Source: Loigolactobacillus jiayinensis
GTDB taxonomy: Bacteria > Bacillota > Bacilli > Lactobacillales > Lactobacillaceae
DNA: 33,002 nucleotides
Direction: 5' to 3'
Assembly: GCF_003946445.1 (NCBI RefSeq)
Contig: NZ_RHOF01000043.1
Coordinates: 1 to 33,002 of the forward strand
A program made the position numbers and the translations under genes. Positions 1 to 7,375 of the stretch are shown piece after piece. How positions within the stretch are numbered: the stretch's first letter is position 1; every line of letters starts with the position of its first letter. Below the pieces are notes generated by a model. The model was given only the letters and a program-made list of their open reading frames with translations, was not told the DNA's origin and ran no database searches.

Positions 1-20
1 CATAAAAACGGACTAACATT

Positions 21-70
21 AGTGGTGAATCATGATTCGACGGAATCGTGGTTCACCACTTTGCTTTTTT
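21..70 (+). terminator. strong rho-independent terminator-like hairpin
   Basis: Two 18-nt arms (21-38 and 43-60) pair with only two G-U wobbles around a GACG loop and are followed by TTGCTTTTTT. It would stop plus-strand transcription from outside before it enters the IS110 element. It may be the terminator of an off-window gene, part of the IS110 left end, or the hairpin the element targeted. Confidence 0.7.
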
Positions 71-255
71 CTGGTAAAGTGGTGTCGAAGTTGACATGTC
101 GTTGTGGTCTTTGGCGCTTTGACGTCGTAATAAAAACTGGCAACTTCGCTTGATCCACCAATAAACTCGTTCGAAGTCCGTTGACGCTTGACGCCGTGTA
201 TTGAAAATTGGGCTGAGTGAATCGGTGAAACAACTTCAAAAGGTGGTGCATTAGT
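61..255 (+). ncRNA. candidate IS110 bridge (guide) RNA region
   Basis: This 195-nt stretch between the hairpin at 21-60 and the TTG start at 256 has no convincing ORF. It has visible pairing potential: CGAAGTTG at 86-93 pairs with CAACTTCG at 141-148 around a 47-nt interior, a second CAACTTC lies at 231-237, and CCACC at 155-159 can pair with GGTGG near 242-246. In part of the IS110 family the 5' non-coding end encodes the structured RNA that bridges target and donor DNA. Position and length fit; the assignment is inference and no loops were matched to a target. Confidence 0.35.
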
Positions 256-1467
256 TTGGAATGTATATTTGGAATTGATGTCAGTAAGGCAACAGCTAAC
301 GTGGCGGTCCTAGTTGATGACAGTGTTGTTAAACAGTTTATAGTGGCTACTGATCGGGGCGGTTTTCAAACGCTTAGCGATGAACTCAATAGCTTTAAAT
401 CGCCATTGATCATTTTTGAGGCTACCGGAATATATTCGCGGCCATTGCGTGCATTTCTCCAGCGTGATGGTTGGCAATATACCGAGATCAATCCGCTGGC
501 CGCAAAGAAAGCGATGGATAGCTTGCGGAATAACAAAACCGATGCATTAGACGCAATCGGATTAGCGCGTGCAATGGCCAAAAATCACTACAAGGCCACA
601 TTTCAAGAGCAGCCAGTCTACACTGAGTTGCGTGACTTAGAACGGACCTATCAGCAGCATAATGAAGATCTCGTGCAAAACAAGAATCGGCTGCATCGTG
701 AACTACAATTGACCTTTCCTGAAATCGAACAATTCTTAAGCAAGACTGATGGCAGCTTGTATTGGCACATCGTTGAACGCTTTCCACACCCACAATTAGT
801 GTTAGGGTACGATGTCAATGAATTAGCTGAGATTATCCTAGCTGAAACACCGAAGAACATGGGTCAGAAGCGTTCAATCCGTCTAGCCCAGCACTTAATT
901 GACCTGGCCCAGCAGGCAGCCCCTGCCGTTACACAAAGCGCTTATGCGGTTAAAGCGGTCACAGCCTTAGCCAAGGACGTTGAACGTATTGACGGCCTGA
1001 AGGCCGAGACGATTACTGAGATGGCCAATGTGGCTAAGAATCTATCTGAAGTTAAATTACTGATGACGATTCCCGGTATTGGTGAGAAGACGGCATTATG
1101 TTTGATTGCGGAACTCGGCGATGTCCGGCGCTTCCATAGCGCTAATGCCATCAATGCCTATATCGGCATTGACTTGATCCTCTATGAGTCTGGTCAGTAT
1201 CAGGCTGGTATGCATATCCGTAAGCGCGGAAACGCCTATGCGCGGAAGATCCTCTACAAGGCGATTATGAATATCGTATCAGTAGCCCAATATCATCCGA
1301 CCCGGATCAGTACTACCTACAAACGAAAAAAGCAATCCGCTCAGTCCAAAAAGAAAACGACTAAGAAGATTGCCATCGCAGCAATGAGTCAGTTCAACCG
1401 GCTCATGCGCCACCTGATCTTAAACAATGAGGCATATGATTCAACGACGTTCACGCCAGAACAGTAA
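256..1467 (+). CDS. IS110-family transposase (DEDD recombinase)
   Basis: A 403-residue IS110-family transposase, normal length and uninterrupted, so probably functional. The N-terminal RuvC-like DEDD domain shows D8 (FGIDVSK), E55 (FEATGIY), and D96 and D99 (NKTDALDA). A coiled region (about 120-160) links to the C-terminal Tnp domain with a helix-hairpin-helix stretch (TIPGIGEKTA, 271-280) and the Ser motif YESGQYQ, where S312 is the likely nucleophile, followed by IRKRGNAYARK. The frame opens with TTG (MECIFGIDVSK), directly matching the family start. The enzyme excises and inserts the element through paired RNA-guided strand exchange, without the terminal repeats used by DDE elements. Confidence 0.95.
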   Translation: MECIFGIDVSKATANVAVLVDDSVVKQFIVATDRGGFQTLSDELNSFKSPLIIFEATGIYSRPLRAFLQRDGWQYTEINPLAAKKAMDSLRNNKTDALDAIGLARAMAKNHYKATFQEQPVYTELRDLERTYQQHNEDLVQNKNRLHRELQLTFPEIEQFLSKTDGSLYWHIVERFPHPQLVLGYDVNELAEIILAETPKNMGQKRSIRLAQHLIDLAQQAAPAVTQSAYAVKAVTALAKDVERIDGLKAETITEMANVAKNLSEVKLLMTIPGIGEKTALCLIAELGDVRRFHSANAINAYIGIDLILYESGQYQAGMHIRKRGNAYARKILYKAIMNIVSVAQYHPTRISTTYKRKKQSAQSKKKTTKKIAIAAMSQFNRLMRHLILNNEAYDSTTFTPEQ

Positions 1468-1756
1468 ATCATTGCTCATTTAGCTCTATTATAATCCCAG
1501 CGCCACAAACGTAAAATACCTGGGATCAATTTAATATACCCTAAAATACTATTTTTAGATTGGCTACTACCAATATTGCCGCTTTGATCTGGGTAAAGAA
1601 AAAAGAAAGCTGATTATATCAACTTTCCCTTGACTAATGGTAGAAAACACCTCACCATTTCTTATGATGAGGCTATCATACCGCGGCCGATACGCTATTT
1701 ATAGTCGGTCTGTTATTGGGTGCTTACAGAAAAAATTGTTCCTGTATCACTTAATC
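1468..1756. other. non-coding gap between IS110 and IS66
   Basis: No convincing gene. A small inverted repeat, ATCCCAG (1494-1500) with CTGGGAT (1520-1526), lies 27 nt after the IS110 stop and could be a weak terminator or part of the element's right end. The rest is AT-rich with stops in all frames; nothing recognisable remains of the DNA the two elements entered. Confidence 0.5.
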
Positions 1757-1771
1757 GTAAGCAGTAAATAA
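1757..1771 (+). repeat. IS66 terminal inverted repeat, left copy
   Basis: GTAAGCAGTAAATAA, identical to the reverse complement of 5702-5716. Confidence 0.85.
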
Positions 1772-1784
1772 TACACCGTTTAAG

Positions 1785-1829
1785 AAAGGCAAACCGACTT
1801 ATCAATTTTGAGAAATCGGTTTGCCTTTT
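1785..1829. terminator. bidirectional terminator-like hairpin inside the IS66 left end
   Basis: A perfect 13-bp inverted repeat, AAAGGCAAACCGA (1785-1797) and TCGGTTTGCCTTT (1816-1828), with an 18-nt loop and short T runs on both strands. It lies just after the tnpC stop codon on the minus strand and would end element transcription as well as block outside transcription. Confidence 0.7.
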
Positions 1830-1878
1830 ATGTTATACAACTATTTTTGGCTCTAACTTACTTGTTGATGCTATGCTT

Positions 1879-3339
1879 TCAGCTTACTGGCATGTTCCTT
1901 GGATAATTCCATGGTAAATAATCCTCTAGCGGAGCCAGATCGGCGAAACTAGGGTGTTGCGGCATTGCTTTTAATAAATAGGTGACATAGGCTCGCGGAT
2001 TGAGCCCGTTAACTTTGGCACTTTCAACTAAAGTTAACCAAATCGCCGTTGATCTTGCACCCGCTTGACTGGTACTGAAAAGCCAATTCTTGCGACCAAT
2101 CACCAGGCTCTTCATATTGCGCTCCGCCGCGTTATTGCTCCAGTCCATTTGGCCAATATTAATTAGTCGCTCTAAAGTAAATCGTTGATCGATCGCATAA
2201 GTAATGGCTTTACCTAAACGTGATTTAGGCAACACTTCGGCTAAATTGATCCACTTCCAGAAGCGCTTTAGTAATTGACGCACCCGGGGTGAAAAGTGTT
2301 GCCATTGACGTTCCAAGGTGAACATCTCGCCAATTAGCCTCAAGGGAACACTATTAATCAGCTCACCATTAACTTGAGCGGCATCGTAAAATTTACGACG
2401 TACATGCGCCCAACAACCGACCCGGGTAACGCTATTCTCTAGCAGATTATAGCCACCATAACCATCACACTGCAGGATTCCCGTAAAGTTCTGATATAAC
2501 TTTTGCGCAAAAGTTCCTGAACGTGTATTGCCATAAGCATAGAAAATGATTTGCTGCGGACTTTGTTTCACCGTCCTTGCCACCCACATATATGATTTGG
2601 CAGCCGCTGTTTTACCAGGCTCGCGTAACACCTGCATCGGTGTTTCATCACCCTGTAAATAACGTTGGCTATTGAGCCGCTGCTGTAATAAGTTATAAAT
2701 GGGTTCGACCAACTGACTCGTTTTGATGATCCAATTTGAGATCGTTGCCTCTGATAACACGATACCCAAGCGCTGCCAATCTGCTAACTGGCGGTATAGT
2801 GGTGTTGCCAATAAAAATTTTTTATGAATGATCTCCGCGACCAATGAAGCTGACGTGAGACTGTGCGGAATTAAAGCGGCTGGCGTCTGAGCCTGCACCA
2901 AATGAGCGCCGCCATCTTCAAGCTCACACTCGGAACACTTATAGGTTTACATATAAATATGTTCCCAATAAAGTTTGGCCGGAATGAAATGCACCTCTTC
3001 ACGAACAAACTTTTTCCCAACGGTATCAACTCGTGCCCATAGGCACATTGTTGCGTCGGTAGATCAATAACCATTTCTCTTACTGGTAAATCACGACTTA
3101 GGGTTTCTTGCCGTGTCTTTTTGCGCTTTTTCTTTGCCGGTACTTGATCTGGCGTCACTTTGTTGACCAGGTTGCTCTGGCGTGATAAAAACACCGTCAT
3201 TACCTTCTAATAGTGCCAGTTGGTTAGGATCAATTTGTTCTGATTTCTGACCGTAAATTTTTTTAGTCAAGTATACAACCATTTCAGTTAGTTCCGCAAC
3301 TTGCTTACGTAGCGCCATAATTTCTTCTTCGGGTGTCAT
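1879..3339 (-). pseudogene. tnpC: IS66 transposase TnpC, broken by two frameshifts and a stop
   Basis: Pieces in three registers together make one IS66 TnpC of about 480 residues. The N-terminal part (from ATG at 3339: MTPEEEIMALRKQVAELTEM, with its leucine-zipper-like helix) shifts frame in about 3150-3170. The middle part (Cys/His region ending near YGHELIPLGK) shifts again at a run of five A on the minus strand (plus-strand T run 3011-3015), where a sixth A would restore frame. The third register then meets TAA at complement 2947-2949. Downstream, 1879-2901 still encodes the DDE catalytic region with GDETPMQVL, QCDGYGGYN and AERNMKS. The C-terminal IS66 segment ends YLPWNYPRNMPVS. Clearly IS66; not expected to make active transposase. 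Confidence 0.9.
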
Positions 3340-3387
3340 TATCTTTATCCACTCAATCCGTATTTGTTGAATTGAGTTTACCACGTC

Positions 3388-3602
3388 TTACACTAATTTG
3401 GGTGTAGCTATTTTTCTTCTTTCATGTCCATACGGACACGTTTGATGAGTTGTCGTGTCTAATGACCAACCACTGAGCAATTGTGCCAACTGTTTAGAAT
3501 TTAATTTACGGAGTGCATTCTGATCAGTCGGCCATTGAAGTCGACCGTTTTCGATTCGCTTATAAAGTAATAAAAAGCCAACCGTCCCAAAATAAGGTCT
3601 TA
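3388..3602 (-). pseudogene. tnpB: IS66 TnpB, distal part (split by IS3 insertion)
   Basis: The minus strand encodes the C-terminal half of the small IS66 accessory protein TnpB: FLLLYKRIENGRLQW, then a tail ending ATPKLV and a TAA at 3388-3390. Reading across the IS3 insertion, the protein continues from FCGTRKDRF in the other fragment into KTLFWDG here. A frameshift (two bases missing) lies just after WDG, before GFLLLYKR. TnpB is required for IS66 transposition although its biochemical role is unclear. Confidence 0.8.
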
Positions 3603-3640
3603 TGCGATAATCCCTTTATGGTTGTCAGATGAAATACAAT
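3603..3640 (+). repeat. IS3 element left terminal repeat
   Basis: Starts TGCGATAATCCCT and pairs imperfectly with 5254-5291. Matches are strongest in the outer CCCT block and the inner ATGAAATA block. The 4-bp CTTA target duplication lies directly outside. Confidence 0.8.
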
Positions 3641-3672
3641 AATTCATCTAACAACTATGGAGGGATTTTTGT

Positions 3673-4347
3673 ATGCCCAGATCTAAACATACGGTACTCG
3701 AAAAATTAGCAATCTTAAAGGAACTTACCCAATCAAAAACTGGACTACGGCCGGTGGCCAATCGTCATGGCATTGATCACAAGACGCTAGAACGTTGGCG
3801 AGATCGATACTCCCGTGATGGAATTAATGGTCTAAAGGAGGCTAAGAAAAACAAACACTATTCGAAAGAACTCAAACTTAAAGTAGTCCACGCATATCTT
3901 ATAGGTGAAGGCACCTTTGATGAACTTGCAAATAAGTTTGGACTTCGTGGATCGCAGCAAGTCGTAGACTGGGTGAACAAGTATAATGGGGATAAACCTT
4001 TGACGGCGTCGCCGTCCAGAAAGCAGGTTCCCACTATGAGTCGTAAAACAACCTTGGAAGAACGCATTGAAATTGTCGAGTATGTCACCAAGCTGAAGCA
4101 TTCATACACAGAGGCCGCTGAACACTTCCAAGTCTCTTATCAACAAGCACGTTCATGGGTGATCAAGGCCGAACACGGCGGCTATGAGGCACTCGTGGAC
4201 AACCGTGGCCATCACAAAGAACAAGCTGAACTGACTGAACTCGATAAAGCCAATCTTGAAATCAGGCAGCTCAAAGCACAGCTCGCAGACAAAGAGCTTG
4301 TGGAGGCATTCGCAAAAAAATTGCTGGAACTCCAGCGCAGGGGGTGA
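3673..4347 (+). CDS. IS3-family transposase OrfA (HTH DNA-binding protein)
   Basis: A 224-residue OrfA with two helix-turn-helix repeats, typical of the larger IS150-like OrfA proteins. The first is around residues 9-40 (LAILKELTQSKTGLRPVANRHGIDHKTLERW) with a related segment at about 50-85; the second is around 120-165 (EERIEIVEYVTKLKHSYTEAAEHFQVSY). A Leu-rich coiled helix follows at about 190-222, suited to dimerising or joining OrfB. OrfA binds the terminal repeats. ATG start with GGAGG 8 nt upstream. Its stop overlaps the orfB start (GTGA), and a run of seven A at 4314-4320 allows a -1 slip that would fuse it to OrfB. Confidence 0.93.
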   Translation: MPRSKHTVLEKLAILKELTQSKTGLRPVANRHGIDHKTLERWRDRYSRDGINGLKEAKKNKHYSKELKLKVVHAYLIGEGTFDELANKFGLRGSQQVVDWVNKYNGDKPLTASPSRKQVPTMSRKTTLEERIEIVEYVTKLKHSYTEAAEHFQVSYQQARSWVIKAEHGGYEALVDNRGHHKEQAELTELDKANLEIRQLKAQLADKELVEAFAKKLLELQRRG

Positions 4348-5237
4348 GTAAACAACATCGACTGTCTTACTTCGCAATTAATGAGGTCAGTCAAGGCAAG
4401 CGCGGTGCAGTATCTACGCTGTTGGCCGTTGTCGGTGTAAGCCGGCAGGCTTACTACAAAGGGTTAAATCGAGAAGAAACTGCTTGGGAAACCCGTAATC
4501 GTCAGCTCAAGGAACGGACACAATACTGGTTTGATTTTCATCATCAAGGTATCGGTGCTGGGAATCTTTTAGTGAATCTTCAACATGATGAACTAATTGA
4601 CTTCCCCGTTACTTTCAAGATGGTACGTCGTGTGATGCGGGAGCTTGGCTTGACATGTCAAATTCGGGTCAAGAAGCACAGTCGACATAAGGAGAACGAA
4701 CAGCACATTCAAGACAATGTGCTCAATCAGAACTTCGACGTCGACAGTCCTAATCAGGTCTGGTTATCCGATTCGACGGAACTGACTTACGGCGTAAATA
4801 ATAAGTATAAGGTGCGCTTGAGTGGCGTCCTTGATCTCTACGGCCGACGTTTGTTGTCCTACAATTTGAGCGCTACTGAAACATCAGCAGCAGAAATCGA
4901 GGTTTTCCAACGAGCCTTTGAGGCTTCTGGTGACGTCCACCCATTGGTTCACACTGATCGAGGATCAGCCTACACCTCTGGTGCCTTCAACAACTTTCTT
5001 GGTCGTTACAACGTCACACGTAGCATGTCTCGACCAGGAACACCATACGACAATGCACCAATGGAGCGCTGGTGGAACGAATTCAAGTTACGGTGGATGG
5101 CTCGCCATCCACTAGCAAAGACTTGCGAAGAGCTTGTGAGACTGGTTGAGGAAGGAATCGAATATTTCAATCACCACAATCGCTCAGCACAAAGAAACGG
5201 CCTCACCCCAGATGAATACTGGAGTGAAGCCGCTTAG
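4344..5237 (+). CDS. IS3-family transposase OrfB (DDE integrase core)
   Basis: A 297-residue OrfB with an rve-type catalytic core: D143 (LSDSTELT), D205 (HTDRGSAY) and E241 (APMERWWNEF), followed by K248. D205 and E241 are separated by 35 residues, the DD35E arrangement. An N-terminal HTH_21-like segment lies around residues 55-105. All expected residues are present and the frame is open, so the element is probably active. The GTG start overlaps the orfA stop. OrfB alone would arise by coupled initiation; an OrfAB fusion by -1 frameshifting is the usual active transposase in this family. Confidence 0.95.
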   Translation: MSKQHRLSYFAINEVSQGKRGAVSTLLAVVGVSRQAYYKGLNREETAWETRNRQLKERTQYWFDFHHQGIGAGNLLVNLQHDELIDFPVTFKMVRRVMRELGLTCQIRVKKHSRHKENEQHIQDNVLNQNFDVDSPNQVWLSDSTELTYGVNNKYKVRLSGVLDLYGRRLLSYNLSATETSAAEIEVFQRAFEASGDVHPLVHTDRGSAYTSGAFNNFLGRYNVTRSMSRPGTPYDNAPMERWWNEFKLRWMARHPLAKTCEELVRLVEEGIEYFNHHNRSAQRNGLTPDEYWSEAA

Positions 5238-5253
5238 AAACAGATTCAACTTT

Positions 5254-5291
5254 ATATTATTTCATTTGTCAACTTGACAGGGCCTAGTGCA
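5254..5291 (-). repeat. IS3 element right terminal repeat
   Basis: Inward reading begins TGCACTAGGCCCT, matching the left end at 3603-3640 imperfectly. The CTTA duplication follows at 5292-5295. Confidence 0.8.
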
Positions 5292-5459
5292 CTTAAAACG
5301 GTCTTTTCTGGTTCCACAGAATAAATATAAAACGCAATTGTATGGATCCAAATCAAATTGACCCTAGATAACGCTAACTAGACCACCGATTCCCCGACGT
5401 AAATCAATTTTTCCACAAACTAAAAAGACTTGTTGATTCTGTCGTTGATCAATTATCAC
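5292..5459 (-). pseudogene. tnpB: IS66 TnpB, proximal part
   Basis: The N-terminal half of TnpB, from a likely GTG start at 5457-5459. It reads QVFLVCGKIDLRRGIGGLV, then an amber codon at complement 5364-5366 (apparently CAG changed to TAG), then GQFDLDPYNCVLYLFCGTRKDRF up to the IS3 insertion. VCGKIDLRRG and LFCGTRKDR are recognisable TnpB motifs. The start overlaps the end of tnpA by 11 bp, as in intact IS66 elements. Confidence 0.85.
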
Positions 5460-5664
5460 CAGCGAACACCGCCTTTAAAACTGCCTCCAAAATATAGTTG
5501 TTAATCTGATTGTAAACTACGACCGATTTATTAGTGTCAATCCTAATTTGCCGGGCTTTTGTTGCCATAGTAGATCGCGATTGAGAACCAGAAGGATCCA
5601 TTTTAATTTGAACAATATCCGGTTTATCCAATAAAAATCGCCCACCAATTATTTGATGAGGCAA
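5449..5664 (-). pseudogene. tnpA: IS66 TnpA-like protein, N-terminally degraded
   Basis: A 71-codon frame ending AVLKAVFAGDN*, located where IS66 tnpA belongs and overlapping tnpB. The C-terminal part (INNYILEAVLKAVF) resembles the short C-terminal helix of TnpA. The expected N-terminal HTH is not recognisable, and an in-frame TGA lies directly upstream of the TTG at 5662-5664. I take it as a truncated remnant; position supports the call more than sequence does. Confidence 0.55.
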
Positions 5665-5701
5665 TCATAACTTGAATTAAATTATTTTTGAAGCCGTTCA
5701 G

Positions 5702-5716
5702 TTATTTACTGCTTAC
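5702..5716 (-). repeat. IS66 terminal inverted repeat, right copy
   Basis: TTATTTACTGCTTAC, the exact reverse complement of 1757-1771. Confidence 0.85.
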
Positions 5717-6051
5717 CGATAAAAAGCCGCATCCTGCTTTTTATTGGTTATTTATATGTTTATTTTAAAAAAAAGCTAATTTAGGTTGTTTTCACAGACC
5801 CTAATTTGCTCAACGTTGGTCTAAAAAAGATAACGAAGGTTAAGATTATTTATAGCATCATTTATCAACTATAAAAAAGGTTATTGTCTGTAATACCAAA
5901 AATCGGTGAAATTTATTTCAAATAATTGAGAATGCTTTTTATATAACTTTTTTTAAAACTGCTTGGGTTTCAGCTAATATTATTCACAATGATCTGTAAC
6001 TAATTTATTACATGATTAATATTGATTGGTCATTCGAGGGGTGAATGTACA
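5717..6051. other. AT-rich non-coding region upstream of the TetR gene
   Basis: No gene seen. A short hairpin, TAAAAAGC (5720-5727) with GCTTTTTA (5736-5743), adjoins the IS66 end and could be a weak terminator in either direction. The regulator's promoter must lie here, but I could not choose a convincing -35/-10 pair in such AT-rich sequence. Confidence 0.5.
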
Positions 6052-6600
6052 ATGGATACTCTTAAATTTACATTTCCTGTTAATAATGGTAATGAAATTG
6101 CTAGAAACTTTTTATTTGCTGCTCTCGTTAAATTATTGAATGAGAAGCCAATTAGACAAATTAGTATTGTGGAACTGTGTAAATCAGCTGGAGTTTCTCG
6201 ATCTTCCTTTTATTGGAACTTCGAGTCAAAAGAAGATATGCTAAGAAAATATTTTAACAGCCAATTTCTTGTTTTGGTTCGCCATCTACAAAAAGTAAAA
6301 AAGCAATCTCAAATAGATTTATATGAGTATTTCTTCAACTATCTGCATTGGCACTCTGAATTAATTGACCACTTAATCAAAAATAACATGGAAAACTTCT
6401 TACGTGAGCACTTATACTCATACATCACGCATTTGATGAGAGAACGTATAATTTTGGAAACAAATGTATCACACGATTTTAGAGTTTCATTTCTATCTGG
6501 TGGCATTACCGAAATTCTAGTTATCTGGTCAAACCATGATTTTAGAGAGAGCAGCAAACAAATGAGTTGCATTTTAAATGACTTAATTAATAAAGTTTGA
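6052..6600 (+). CDS. TetR/AcrR-family transcriptional regulator
   Basis: A 182-residue repressor-type protein. The N-terminal TetR HTH is clear at about residues 12-60: FLFAALVKLLNEKPIRQISI, then VELCKSAGVSRSSFYWNFESKEDML. The remaining ~120 residues are helical and Phe/Tyr-rich, consistent with a ligand or dimer domain, but the inducer is unknown. I start at ATG 6052, 8 nt after GAGGGGTG; an in-frame TTG at 6022 has no ribosome binding site. It directly precedes the sigma-like gene in the recombination module, a place held by an HTH repressor in Tn916, so it may regulate this element, though it could be unrelated cargo. Confidence 0.88.
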   Translation: MDTLKFTFPVNNGNEIARNFLFAALVKLLNEKPIRQISIVELCKSAGVSRSSFYWNFESKEDMLRKYFNSQFLVLVRHLQKVKKQSQIDLYEYFFNYLHWHSELIDHLIKNNMENFLREHLYSYITHLMRERIILETNVSHDFRVSFLSGGITEILVIWSNHDFRESSKQMSCILNDLINKV

Positions 6601-6607
6601 ATCTTAG

Positions 6608-6643
6608 TTGTATTCTATGAACTTTTTTCATCTTTATATAGTG
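6608..6643 (+). promoter_or_regulatory. promoter-like bipartite element, copy 1
   Basis: TTGTA at 6608-6612 and, at fixed distance, TTTCATCTTTATATAGTG ending at 6643. The same two blocks with the same 10-nt gap recur at 7376-7411. It lies 46 nt before the sigma-like gene. A -35-like TTGTAT and a -10-like TATATA are separated by about 21 nt, longer than the standard 17, which hints at an activator-dependent or alternative-sigma promoter. Confidence 0.5.
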
Positions 6644-6689
6644 TAGGACGAGTTTCTAGCAATTATCATATAATTTTGGGAGGTCCAAA

Positions 6690-7088
6690 TTGAAATCAGA
6701 AATTGAAGTCACTAAGATCTTTATCCACTATATCCGTCAATCAGTCATGCGTAAATCATTTGAGCTATACCGTATAGATAAGAAAAAAGTTCCCGTAATT
6801 CCTTACGAGAATTTCATCATTGAAAATCTTTTAAAAGCTGAATCCCCACAGATGCTTGAAAAAATGTCTTTCAATGATGTTTGGCAAATGGAAGACTTCA
6901 TAGAAAATGATGCCCTGGCACTTGCTGTTTCAGAACTTTTAAGTAGACAAAAATTTATTTTATATTGGAAATATGTTGAAGATGCATCGGACGCTCAAAT
7001 TGGAGAATTACTTGGTATCAGTCAACAGGCAGTCAATAAGCAACGAAATCAGATTATTACACACCTTGCTCAGTCAATTTATAACTAA
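6690..7088 (+). CDS. sigma-70-like regulatory protein (Tn916 Orf7-type)
   Basis: A 132-residue protein whose C-terminal half (about 80-130: LLSRQKFILYWKYVEDASDA, then QIGELLGISQQAVNKQRNQI) matches a sigma region 4-type HTH. No clear region 2 is visible in the N-terminal half, so it may act as a partial sigma or an activator. TTG start with GGGAGGT 5 nt upstream; GTG/ATG alternatives do not fit. It is followed 15 nt later by the Orf8-like gene. In Tn916-type elements the pair orf7-orf8 activates excision and transfer genes; that role is inferred here from gene order and family. Part of a + strand operon ending at the terminator 7335-7365. Confidence 0.75.
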   Translation: MKSEIEVTKIFIHYIRQSVMRKSFELYRIDKKKVPVIPYENFIIENLLKAESPQMLEKMSFNDVWQMEDFIENDALALAVSELLSRQKFILYWKYVEDASDAQIGELLGISQQAVNKQRNQIITHLAQSIYN

Positions 7089-7103
7089 CCTTGGAGGATA
7101 ACT

Positions 7104-7316
7104 TTGAAAGAAGACAATTTAGTGCCAATTATTCGCGCCGCCCAGAATGGTGACAGATTTGCCATGGCAGACTTACTAATGCGATTTGACTACCTTTGTA
7201 TTAGGCAGGCCAAATATGGTCATGGCTACTTCAACGAGGACTATTATCAGGACTTAAAGGAGCACCTGATTGTTGTCATATATAAATTCAATGTTGATCA
7301 GCACCTAAATAAATAG
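7104..7316 (+). CDS. helix-turn-helix domain protein (Tn916 Orf8-type)
   Basis: A 70-residue protein resembling the HTH_16 family of Tn916 Orf8: an opening VPIIRAAQNGDRFAMADLLM, a central FDYLCIRQAKYG, and a C-terminal QDLKEHLIVVIYKF helix. TTG start with TTGGAGG upstream (7091-7097), coupled 15 nt behind the sigma-like gene, and followed within 20 nt by a strong terminator. Probably a DNA-binding partner of the sigma-like protein in controlling excision or transfer; function inferred from family and position. Confidence 0.7.
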   Translation: MKEDNLVPIIRAAQNGDRFAMADLLMRFDYLCIRQAKYGHGYFNEDYYQDLKEHLIVVIYKFNVDQHLNK

Positions 7317-7334
7317 CAATAATCCAGTCAATGT

Positions 7335-7365
7335 AAAAGATTAGGTGAGGAACCTAATCTTTTTT
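7335..7365 (+). terminator. rho-independent terminator after the sigma/HTH operon
   Basis: A perfect 12-bp stem, AAAAGATTAGGT (7335-7346) and ACCTAATCTTTT (7352-7363), with loop GAGGA and a T run. It separates the regulatory pair from xis-int, so xis needs its own promoter or antitermination. Confidence 0.9.
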
Positions 7366-7375
7366 CATTTCTGGG

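Larger units (their letters stand above)
61..1467 (+). mobile_element. IS110-family insertion sequence (ends not resolved)
   Basis: An intact IS110-family transposase gene with about 195 nt of upstream non-coding DNA. IS110 elements lack terminal inverted repeats and often leave no target duplication, so exact ends cannot be set from one copy. The left limit used here is the first base after hairpin 21-60. The right end probably lies shortly after the stop codon, before the IS66 end at 1757. Confidence 0.6.
3603..5291 (+). mobile_element. IS3-family insertion sequence (IS150-like group), apparently intact
   Basis: A 1689-bp element with imperfect terminal repeats of about 38 bp that begin with TG as in IS3 elements (TGCGATAATCCCT left, TGCACTAGGCCCT right when read inwards; the inner part shares ATGAAATA). 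It is flanked by the 4-bp direct repeat CTTA at 3599-3602 and 5292-5295. It carries orfA and orfB overlapping by 4 bp, with an A7 slippery run before the overlap. It lies inside the IS66 tnpB gene in opposite orientation, and removing it with one CTTA rejoins that gene. Confidence 0.9.
1757..5716 (-). mobile_element. degenerate IS66-family element, interrupted by an IS3 element
   Basis: Ends are set by a 15-bp terminal inverted repeat, GTAAGCAGTAAATAA, at 1757-1771 and complement 5702-5716; GTAAGC is the usual IS66 terminus. Inside, on the minus strand, are remnants of tnpA, tnpB and tnpC in the normal IS66 order. Removing the nested element (1689 bp plus the 4-bp duplication) leaves about 2.27 kb, close to a standard IS66. 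The expected 8-bp target duplication is absent (ACTTAATC left, CGATAAAA right), so a flank has been rearranged or deleted. Frameshifts and stops show the element is no longer autonomous. Confidence 0.85.

Noticed and set aside
185-220. TTGAAAATTG near the window start as the other copy of the rpsI attachment site
   Set aside because: Only about ten bases resemble the rpsI end and it lies in the IS110 non-coding end; chance in AT-rich DNA is enough.
1879-2901. A complete 340-residue IS66 transposase
   Set aside because: It lacks the N-terminal third. Upstream fragments in two other frames supply the missing part, so the gene is broken.
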